Positions 18,431 to 25,047 of a stretch of DNA of 31,873 nucleotides are shown in pieces. The notes beneath the pieces are model-generated. The model was not told where the DNA came from and made no database searches. It was given only the letters and a program-made list of their open reading frames with translations. The stretch comes from CAYSUS01 sp964434165 (GTDB taxonomy: Bacteria; Planctomycetota; Planctomycetia; Pirellulales; Thermoguttaceae): NCBI GenBank assembly GCA_964434165.1, contig CAYSUS010000086.1, positions 1 to 31,873 on the forward strand, in the 5' to 3' direction. Each line of letters opens with the position of its first letter. Positions within the stretch are counted from its first letter, which is position 1. Made by a program: the position numbers and the translations under genes.

Positions 18431-19450
18431 ATGCGTCGTCCCGTTCGCAACCCGGAGAGCTCGGCTCCCGGCCAGGACTCGTTTCTCGACATCCTCGCCA
18501 ACATCGTGGGGATTCTCATCATCCTCGTGATGTTCGTAGGGGTGCGGGCGCGCAACGCCCCCGTCGAGGTGGAAGGCCCGGACGAAGCCACCCAGGCCGC
18601 GATGGCGGGCCTGGAGCGGGACGCGGCCCACCTGGCCAGCCTCGAGGGCGACGCGCGCAAGCTCGCGGTCCAACTAGCGGAGGTCCAGCGCGAGACGCTG
18701 CTGCGCAACCAGGAGCGCGTGGCGCTGGCCACGGCGATCGCGGCCGCCGAGCACGAGCTCAAGGACCGGCGCGAGAAGCTCTCGGCCGAAGCCCGGAAGG
18801 ACTTCGACCTCCGCCGCGCCCTGGCCGAATCGCAGGCGGAACTGGAGCGCCTGAAGCGCGAGACCGAGGAGGCGCAGTCCTCCGACGCCGGACCGATCGT
18901 CGTGCAGAGCCTGCCCACGCCGCTGAGCCGAACGGTCGACGGCAGCGAGGCGCACTTCCTTCTACGCGACGGCCGGATCGCTTTCGTCCCGATGCAGAAG
19001 CTGATTGAGGAATTCAAGGCCGACGCCCGGGCCAAGGCCGACGCCCTCGAGAGACTGCCCGAGATTACCGAGACCATCGGTCCGATCCGTGGATTCCGCG
19101 TGAAGTACACGCTGGTCCGCAAGAAGATATCCTTGGAAGTCCGCCGGCATGGCGGGGTGATGGGTACGGTGGCCGCACTGGATCATCTCGAGGTCCTTCC
19201 GGTGAACCCAGGCGGCGGCGAGACGGTCGAGGAGGCCCTGGCCCACTCCTCCGCGTTCCGCGCGGCCCTGAAGCTATTCCCTGCGAACCGATCGACGGTG
19301 ACGATCTGGACCTACCCGGACAGCTTCGAGCAGTTCCGCCGCCTGAAGAAGGAGCTGTTCCATTGGGGCTACGGCACGGCGGGCCGACCGCTTCCCTCCG
19401 GTCAGCCCATCAGCGCCTCGCCCGAGGGAAGCAAGTCGGCCGCCGAGTAG
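18431..19450 (+). CDS. Single-pass coiled-coil protein; ExbD-like partner that keeps the membrane Asp
   Basis: 339 residues. A short N-terminus leads into one membrane helix (17-38, SFLDILANIVGILIILVMF) with Asp20 at its start, in the place of the proton-carrying Asp of ExbD, TolR and MotB. A coiled coil (about 50-150) is followed by a folded region (about 170-325) that contains two strand-helix units; the latter (STVTIWTYPDSFEQFRRLKKELFHWGY) resembles the end of ExbD-type periplasmic domains and the end of the module in the preceding protein. The two single-pass proteins therefore look like diverged paralogues that could pair within one channel pentamer. The C-terminal about 20 residues look disordered. 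Cargo or target unknown. Confidence 0.7.
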   Translation: MRRPVRNPESSAPGQDSFLDILANIVGILIILVMFVGVRARNAPVEVEGPDEATQAAMAGLERDAAHLASLEGDARKLAVQLAEVQRETLLRNQERVALATAIAAAEHELKDRREKLSAEARKDFDLRRALAESQAELERLKRETEEAQSSDAGPIVVQSLPTPLSRTVDGSEAHFLLRDGRIAFVPMQKLIEEFKADARAKADALERLPEITETIGPIRGFRVKYTLVRKKISLEVRRHGGVMGTVAALDHLEVLPVNPGGGETVEEALAHSSAFRAALKLFPANRSTVTIWTYPDSFEQFRRLKKELFHWGYGTAGRPLPSGQPISASPEGSKSAAE

Positions 19451-19603
19451 CTCGCCGCACCGAGCCACCTCGACCGGCGCGCCCACTCGCCGCCCACCAC
19501 TCCAACGTTACAAACCCGTTACACCGCGCAGTGCGAAGACCTGCTATCCTGAATGCCGCGGCAAGTCCCAGACTGCGGCAGCTTCACGCGAAAGGAGCAG
19601 GTC

Positions 19604-21253
19604 ATGAGGTCGAGCAAGCTGAGTGTGGTTCTCTGCGGGACGCTGGCTGCCTCGCTGGTGGCCGGCACCGCCTGGGGCAACGGCGGGCCGTTTGTGATCA
19701 AGTACCCCGGCGGCGATCCGGCGGCCAGGGGCGTGCTGGCCCGGATCGACCCCAATCTCAAGCCGGCCCGCGAGACGCGCCTCCGCGTGGTCAAAGAGGA
19801 TCTGACGATCACGTTCGGCGGGGACGAGGACCGGGTGTTGCGAGGCATCCAGGGGACCTCCCCGCTGGCCTTGGTCACGGCGGCGTACCAGATCGAGAAC
19901 CCGACGGACGAGCCGGTCACGGTCGATTTCGGCTTTCCGATCCTTCGCGGGATCTACATGAGCCCGCGCGCGATGACGCCGCGGCCGGACGTCCACGTGA
20001 CGGTGGACGGCAAGCCGGTGACCAGCCAGGTGATCAGCAACTCGATCATCTACGGGGTGATCCGGATGCGGGCCCGAAAGGTGATCGACGCGGCCATTGC
20101 CGCCGACGAGAAGCTCGCGGAACTGGTCGAGGCCGTGCCGAAGATCCCCGGCCCCGCGGCCAACGCGCCCGCGCAGGCCCCCGCGCCGCAGGCTCGGCAG
20201 AAGGACGGTATCCCCGGCGGAGCCGCGCGCAAGGCCCTGCTGGCGCATCTGACCGGGCCCATGAAATGGAACCCCCGCGACGCGCAACTGCTGGTCGAGT
20301 ACGCGAGCCTCGACCTGGGCCCGAAGGAGGGCCGGTCGGACGGGGCCTCCGTCCTTTGGACGTCGAGCGCCCCCTTCATACGAGGTTACCGCCAGAACCT
20401 GGGCACGCTGGCGTACATCGGCGAACAGCGGCCCACGCAGATGCTGGCCCACCTGGCCGCGCAATTCGACCCCACGGTCAAGGGCGACTACGAGGCGATC
20501 TTCACCGCGTGGGGCGGCGACGTGCGCGAGCGCTCGATCGACCCGGCAACCGGGGCCGTGCGGCCGCGGGAGATCGAGCTGCCCGACACGAAGGACGCGC
20601 TTCGCAAGATCCCCTACGGCAGCGATCCGACCGTGTACGCCCGCGTGGACTATCTTGACGACAATCCCCAGGTCGGCCCGGCGCTGAAGTCGTCGCTCCG
20701 CAACGTGCTGAAAAACCTGCCCGTCGTGTTCACCTTCGCGCCGATGAACCTTCTACACTACCAGGCCACGTTCCCGCCCAAGACGACGCGCGAGGTGACC
20801 GTGAACTACGGGCAGTACGCGTACCTCGACACCCGCGATCCGGCGACGTACCAGCTCTCGTACGTGATCCACCCGGCCAGCCTGTGGGACTCCTTCGGCC
20901 CCATCCACCTCCGCGTGCAGGTGCGGGAGGGGATCCAGGTCGTGGCCTCCGTGCCGCTCACGAAGGGACCGGTCGTCGCGCTGACGGACCAGGAAGCCCG
21001 CGGCGAGCGGATCCCGCTGCGCGCTGCGGCCCGGACGGCCACCGCATCGCCCCAGCCGGTGGCCCAGTCGCTAGTGCTTCCGTCCGGTGCCTCCCTGCCC
21101 ACCACGCCCCGCTTCGCGTCCTACGAGGCCACGATCGACGACGCCAGAAGCAAGCGCGGCGAGTGGTTCTTCGCCATCGACAAGGCCACGTGGGACCAGG
21201 GCTTCGAGCCCAGGCAACCCGTGCCCGAGCCGCCCGCGTCCCTTTCGGACTGA
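19604..21253 (+). CDS. Secreted protein of unknown function, DUF4424-like
   Basis: 549 residues from ATG 19604, which has an excellent ribosome binding site (AAAGGAG); upstream in-frame starts lack one. The signal peptide (1-25) ends in GTAWG. Near residues 60-110 the pattern of LRVVKEDLTITF, then AAYQIENPTDEPVTVDFGFPI, resembles DUF4424 and similar secreted proteins that describe beta-sandwich domains with wing-like inserts; the C-terminal part again shows a beta-rich YQLSYVIHPASLWDSFGPI. A Pro-Ala-Gln linker lies at about 185-205. The gene is on the same strand as the motor genes but 153 bases after them. It may belong to the same envelope process, but this is only positional evidence. Confidence 0.55.
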   Translation: MRSSKLSVVLCGTLAASLVAGTAWGNGGPFVIKYPGGDPAARGVLARIDPNLKPARETRLRVVKEDLTITFGGDEDRVLRGIQGTSPLALVTAAYQIENPTDEPVTVDFGFPILRGIYMSPRAMTPRPDVHVTVDGKPVTSQVISNSIIYGVIRMRARKVIDAAIAADEKLAELVEAVPKIPGPAANAPAQAPAPQARQKDGIPGGAARKALLAHLTGPMKWNPRDAQLLVEYASLDLGPKEGRSDGASVLWTSSAPFIRGYRQNLGTLAYIGEQRPTQMLAHLAAQFDPTVKGDYEAIFTAWGGDVRERSIDPATGAVRPREIELPDTKDALRKIPYGSDPTVYARVDYLDDNPQVGPALKSSLRNVLKNLPVVFTFAPMNLLHYQATFPPKTTREVTVNYGQYAYLDTRDPATYQLSYVIHPASLWDSFGPIHLRVQVREGIQVVASVPLTKGPVVALTDQEARGERIPLRAAARTATASPQPVAQSLVLPSGASLPTTPRFASYEATIDDARSKRGEWFFAIDKATWDQGFEPRQPVPEPPASLSD

Positions 21254-21311
21254 GGGCAAGCAGACCTGAGCGCCCCGGGCCGTGTCGGCCCTGGAAGGTC
21301 GAGTACGAACC

Positions 21312-21394
21312 TGCGAAGAAACCCATGCCCACGCTCCGCGAGGGCATGCCACGCTGTCCAAGAGGCAGCTTGCGACGAAACCCGTGCCCACGCT
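21312..21394 (+). repeat. REP-like repeat between the secreted protein and the Tat-exported hydrolase
   Basis: A 24-base unit at 21312-21335 recurs at 21371-21394 with two differences. The first copy runs into an imperfect palindrome, CATGCCC (21324-21330) with GGGCATG (21342-21348), whose inner bases CGC and GCG also pair around one A-A mismatch. The core GCCCACGCTCCGCG is shared, in inverted form, with 30343-30360, so this is a dispersed element. It may also end transcription of the preceding gene. Confidence 0.6.
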
Positions 21395-21410
21395 GTCCCC
21401 CCCGGCGACG

Positions 21411-22625
21411 ATGACCGCCACTCCCATCCCCCGACGTGACTTCCTCCGCGGCGCCGCGGCCTGGGCCGCCGCGGCCGCGGGGGGAGCCCCGGCGAATTGC
21501 GCTCGGGGAAAAGGAGAGCCCGGCCCCGGCGCAACTCCGCCGCCGCCCGGGGAGCGACGACTGGTGATCGTGCTCTTCGGCGGCGGCACGCGCTCGAGCG
21601 AGACGATCGACGATCCGGAGCACCGCTACATCCCCAGGCTTTGGAAGGAGATGGTCCCGCGCGGCGCGCTCCTGACGAACATGCGCGTGGAACACCTGGT
21701 GGTTCACCCCAACGCCAACGCGTCGATCAAGACCGGGCACTGGGAGTACGACGACATCGACTGGTCGCGCCCGCCCGAGCACCCCACGGTATTCGAGATC
21801 GTGCGCGAGGCCCGCAAGCTCCCGGATACGGCGGCATGGTCGATGGTCTATGCATCCATCCTTGCCCACACGGGCCGGAGCCGCGCGCCGGGATACGGGG
21901 CGGATTACGCGGCCAACGTGGTCGAGCCGCCGACGATCCCGCGTTCCACTGCCGACCAGATGGACCGGCTGCTGCGCGAGGCCGCCGCCTCGGGCTCCAA
22001 GAAGGCCGAGGTCGCGGCCACGGCCCGATGCGCCGAACTGGCGCGCTCGACCAGCCGCATCGCGACCCGCGGGCTGCTTTCCGAGGCGGCCCGCAAGTGG
22101 CTCGACCGCCGCTTCGCCGCGTGGCGCTCCTCGGGCGGCACGACCAGCCACGACGCCTTCCTGGCCGAATCGGCGATCGACTGCATGACGGCGTTTTCAC
22201 CCCGCGTGATGAGCGTGGACTTCGGCGAGATCGACTGCGCGCACTACGGCTCCTGGTCGCGGTACGTGGACGCCATCCGCCGCACCGACGCGCTGACGTG
22301 GCGCCTGTGGCGGTCGATCGAGAGGCTGCCCGCCTATCGCGGGCGCACGCTGATGCTGATCCTGCCCGACCACGGACGCCAGCTCGACACCCCCGACGGG
22401 CCGGGCTTCATCCATCACAGCGACTTCTACACGGGCGAGGGCGCCGACGAGGGATGCCGCCGGGTGTGGATGCTCGCGATCGGGACCGGCATCCGCGCCG
22501 GCCACCGCATCAAGAAGCCCACGCCCATCACGACCGCGGCGGCGACGGGCCTGGAGTACCTGGGGCTTTCTGCCTCCCGAGATGCGGCCCGGTCGGTCTT
22601 GCCATTCGTCATGCTTAAGCACTAG
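21411..22625 (+). CDS. Tat-exported alkaline-phosphatase-superfamily hydrolase
   Basis: 404 residues from ATG 21411; the frame is open further upstream but the added residues come from the repeat region. A twin-arginine signal (PRRDFLRGAAAWAA, residues 7-20) sends the folded protein across the inner membrane. The body follows the alkaline phosphatase superfamily plan: an N-terminal LVIVLFGGGTRSSET with a candidate Thr/Ser nucleophile, a central VDFGEIDCAHYGSW with Asp and His metal ligands, and a late LPDHGRQLD and HHSDFY with the second Asp-His and a further His. Members include phosphatases, phosphodiesterases, sulfatases and phosphopentomutases. The substrate cannot be named. No Cys/Ser-x-Pro-x-Arg sulfatase motif is present, so an arylsulfatase is unlikely. 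Confidence 0.6.
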   Translation: MTATPIPRRDFLRGAAAWAAAAAGGAPANCARGKGEPGPGATPPPPGERRLVIVLFGGGTRSSETIDDPEHRYIPRLWKEMVPRGALLTNMRVEHLVVHPNANASIKTGHWEYDDIDWSRPPEHPTVFEIVREARKLPDTAAWSMVYASILAHTGRSRAPGYGADYAANVVEPPTIPRSTADQMDRLLREAAASGSKKAEVAATARCAELARSTSRIATRGLLSEAARKWLDRRFAAWRSSGGTTSHDAFLAESAIDCMTAFSPRVMSVDFGEIDCAHYGSWSRYVDAIRRTDALTWRLWRSIERLPAYRGRTLMLILPDHGRQLDTPDGPGFIHHSDFYTGEGADEGCRRVWMLAIGTGIRAGHRIKKPTPITTAAATGLEYLGLSASRDAARSVLPFVMLKH

Positions 22626-22967
22626 CCTCGGGATCGTTCGTAGCCTGGCTGGACCTCACAGCCAGGCCACAGCGGGGAGCGTGCGAGCACGGAAGCGCGT
22701 GCTGCCTGGCACGAACATACCATCGCACTGCGCGCACCGTTCGCCACGCTCCGCTCCCCCATCCGGCGGTGCCAGTCGCGCAGCATCCCGGGGTTCTTTG
22801 GAGGAGAGCAGACGCGATTCCGCGGGAGGCCCCTCGCTCACCGGATCATGCCCCCTCCCGCGGCCGGAGCGAGCTAGTCTTGTTGTACGGTGCATGGGTC
22901 GTCCCTCGATCCGCGCCTCCGTTGCATCACCGCGCGAGTCGAGTTCCTGAGCCTCGATAACGCCCGC
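22626..22967 (+). other. Gene-free leader with two hairpins upstream of the radical SAM gene
   Basis: GCCTGGCTG (22643-22651) and CAGCCAGGC (22659-22667) form a perfect 9-bp hairpin 18 bases after the hydrolase stop; no T run follows, so it is a REP-like element or a weak terminator. CCGCGGGAGG (22820-22829) and CCTCCCGCGG (22854-22863) form a 10-bp stem about 105 bases before the next gene and could lie in its leader RNA. No promoter or known riboswitch is recognisable. Confidence 0.5.
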
Positions 22968-24062
22968 ATGTACACGCTTGCCACCACCGTCGCTGACGCC
23001 TGCCGCCGCGCCGGGCGTCGAGGTCTGGAAGCCATGGCCCGTCTCCGCGGGAAGCGGTTTTCGTGCCGGGCCCTGTCCGGCCGCTCGGGCCTGAACCTCT
23101 GCATCAACTCCGACCTCACCGTCTCGTGCAGTTCCCACGACATCGACGGGACGGGCAAGATCGGCGACCTGAAGCAACAGTCGTTCCACGAAGTGTACAC
23201 CGGCCCCGCGGCCGACCGGTTCCGCCGCACGCTGGCCGCCGGCCGGCTGCCCCTGGCCCACTGCGCGCGGTGCCCGGACCTCCAGGTCGCGGGCCGCGGC
23301 GCCGCGGAGGCGGCCGTCGAGAGCTACGCTTCTCCCCGCTTCGTGATGCTCGAGAATACGAGCAGGTGCAACCTGAGGTGCCTGGCCTGTCCGCGCGACC
23401 AGATCCGAGGCCTCAGGTCCGCGGCCACGGTTGGTCTTGACGACCTGGAGCGGGTGGTCGGCGAGCTCCGCGAGGCGGGCATCGAGCACATCGGCTACCT
23501 GAACCTGGGCGAGCCGTTCCTCCCGCGGACGATCCTCCAGGAGGTGCAGACGATTCGCCGCGTGCACCCGGAGGTGTACCTCACCACCTCGACCAACGGG
23601 ACCCCGATCAAGACGGACGAGAAGCGCGAGGCGGCGATGCACTTCGATCGCGTCGAGATCTCGGTCGACGGGATCGACCACAAGATGCTCGCCCGCTACC
23701 GGCGCGGGGCCAGGTTCGACGTGATCTATCGAAACATGCGCGAGCTGGTGCGCTACCGCGACGCGCTCGGCCGCCGCGTCCCGGAGCTGGTGTGGAAGTA
23801 TCTCCTGTTCCGCTGGACCGAGCACCGCAGCGCGGTCCGCCGCGCGATCGAGCTGGCCCGGGAGGCGGGCGTTGACGCCATCGCCTTCGAGAAGACCGTC
23901 AGCCCGTTCTACGGCATCCCCATCCGCTCCTACCTCGGCCTGCACGGTCGCCTGGGGGAGGAGGTCTGCGGCGCGCGCGTGGTGCGATTGCGGCAAGAGG
24001 CCCCGGACCAAGCGACTCCGGGCTCCAAGACTTCCGAAGTCTTCGAGGCTTCGGAAGTATGA
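22968..24062 (+). CDS. Radical SAM protein with SPASM-like cysteine region placed N-terminally
   Basis: 364 residues from ATG 22968; a GTG at 22890 would add 26 residues, and neither start has a clear ribosome binding site. The radical SAM cluster motif is Cys134-Cys138-Cys141 (SRCNLRCLACPRD), followed by the expected GEPFL (glycine-rich SAM contact) and ISVDGID strands. Before it, residues 44-103 resemble a SPASM domain: CINSDLTVSC, then GTGKIGDLKQQSFHEVY, then CARCPD (Cys45, 54, 99 and 102), which in the usual arrangement follows the radical SAM barrel. The reaction is unknown; relatives act on peptides, lipids or sugars. The last about 12 codons and the stop lie in a palindromic repeat, so the native C-terminus may have been replaced. 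It is convergent with the next gene. Confidence 0.75.
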   Translation: MYTLATTVADACRRAGRRGLEAMARLRGKRFSCRALSGRSGLNLCINSDLTVSCSSHDIDGTGKIGDLKQQSFHEVYTGPAADRFRRTLAAGRLPLAHCARCPDLQVAGRGAAEAAVESYASPRFVMLENTSRCNLRCLACPRDQIRGLRSAATVGLDDLERVVGELREAGIEHIGYLNLGEPFLPRTILQEVQTIRRVHPEVYLTTSTNGTPIKTDEKREAAMHFDRVEISVDGIDHKMLARYRRGARFDVIYRNMRELVRYRDALGRRVPELVWKYLLFRWTEHRSAVRRAIELAREAGVDAIAFEKTVSPFYGIPIRSYLGLHGRLGEEVCGARVVRLRQEAPDQATPGSKTSEVFEASEV

Positions 24063-24122
24063 TCGTCCATCGACACGCCCACAGCCCAAGACTTCCGAAA
24101 TCCTCGAGACTTCGGAAGTCTA
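24027..24122. repeat. Pair of near-identical palindromes between two convergent genes
   Basis: Two 32-base units, 24027-24058 and 24088-24119, agree at 29 of 32 positions. Each is a palindrome: ACTTCCGAAG (24030-24039) with CTTCGGAAGT (24049-24058), and AGACTTCCGAA (24089-24099) with TTCGGAAGTCT (24111-24121). The first encodes the last residues of the radical SAM protein and its TGA follows at once. The second supplies part of the TAG stop of the minus-strand SecD-like frame (24120-24122). Either hairpin could act as a bidirectional terminator. Confidence 0.8.
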
Positions 24123-24515
24123 CGGAAAGTCACCCGATGCCGAGAGCATCTTGGCCACGCGCCGGCCCTGCTCCGGGTCGTTCCAGCCGCGAATGGACCA
24201 CTCGGCCGGGATCGGCCCGTCGAGCTTGTGCAGGGCCACGACCCGGCCATCCAGCAGGATCGCCAGACGGCTTTCTTTAAACCGCTCGTTCGCCGTGCGC
24301 AACCGCTGCGCCCCTGCCTCGTTCAGGGCGACGAGAAGCTCGCAGGCCGTGTCGTCGTCTTCACTTCGCTCAAGCCACTCGGCCTTTTCGATCTTCCACG
24401 CGCGCGGACCTTCGTCCTCGGCCAACATCGCGGTCTGCTGCCCGTCGGCGAGGAGGATGTAGCACCGCCTCTGGACCGTCTCCGTGATCAATTCCTCCCC
24501 GGCCTTCACGCCCAA
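24120..24515 (-). CDS. SecD P1-head-like fragment, possibly fused to or cut off from another gene
   Basis: 131 residues with only a TTG start and no usable ribosome binding site, so the true beginning is uncertain. The C-terminal 70 residues (LVALNEAGAQRLRTANE, then SRLAILLDGRVVALHKLDGP, then IRGW and a final GDFP) follow the pattern of the P1 head subdomain of SecD, in which a strand pair and an exposed loop sit in the periplasm. Full SecD is far longer and has six membrane helices; none are here, nor is a signal peptide. Small secreted proteins with this subdomain are known in planctomycetes. Its start overlaps, in another frame, the end of the degenerate sigma factor. One extra base may have separated the two, or a deletion may have joined them. 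Confidence 0.45.
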   Translation of the reverse strand: MGVKAGEELITETVQRRCYILLADGQQTAMLAEDEGPRAWKIEKAEWLERSEDDDTACELLVALNEAGAQRLRTANERFKESRLAILLDGRVVALHKLDGPIPAEWSIRGWNDPEQGRRVAKMLSASGDFP

Positions 24516-25008
24516 GGGGCAGGCGGTGGAGCACGCGAGACTTGGCCGTGTACACCGCCGGGACCGACATGCCTAGGTCGGCCGCCACGTCCGCGGCACG
24601 ACGTCCTCCGACGGCCGTCTGCCAGAACGCCTCCCAGGTGCGGCCCTCAAACTCGGCTCGCAGCAGCTCCAGGGCTCGCTGCGGCAGCCTGGAGTCGGTC
24701 GACGCCAGGTCGGTCTCCTCGGACCCTCCGGACCGATCGGGGACCTGCTGAAGCCGCTCGTGGGCATCCGTACCGCCGGCCGCCAGAACGGGGCGCGCGC
24801 GGCGGAAGTGGTCGGCCACCTTGTGCCGCGTGATGCCCGCCAGCCATCGCCGAAAGCCTTGGTCCGGCCGCTCGCGCTTGAGGCCGTCGAGGTCGGCCAG
24901 CCGCTGCCAGGCGTCGGGCCGACGGGCCCGTACCCGAGCCAGGAGCGTCGACGAGACGGAGCCGGGGTTGCTGGCCGCGCTGCGATGACCTGCTGCGGGA
25001 CTGCTCAC
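24370..25008 (-). pseudogene. ECF-type sigma factor that lacks most of region 2; probably inactive
   Basis: From GTG 25008 (GGGGAG upstream) the frame gives SSTLLARVRARRPDAWQRLADL, the usual start of planctomycete ECF sigma factors, then jumps directly to RERPDQGFRRWLAGITRHKVADHFRR. The normal stretch between (YGPLVYRWCRRAGL... through the DVVQEVF core of regions 2.1-2.2, about 30-35 residues) is absent without loss of frame, leaving only DGLK. Region 4 remains: RALELLRAEFEGRTWEAFW, then GRRAADVAADLGMSVPAVYTAKSRVLHRL. After that the frame runs out of register through the SecD-like sequence to a stop at 24370. Losing the core-polymerase-binding helix should abolish function. No anti-sigma or kinase gene is adjacent. 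Confidence 0.65.
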
Positions 25009-25047
25009 ACACAACTCCCCGGCTCCCGACTTCCGGTCTCCAGACTT

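Noticed and set aside
15172..19450. Zorya anti-phage defence system
   Set aside because: Zorya also has a MotA-like protein with a tail, but its partner ZorB carries a C-terminal OmpA-like domain and ZorC, ZorD or ZorE genes are adjacent. Neither is seen here; neighbours are metabolic or secreted-protein genes.
19519..19550. Possible promoter TTACAC-20-TATCCT before the secreted DUF4424-like gene
   Set aside because: The spacer of 20 is too long and both boxes are imperfect.
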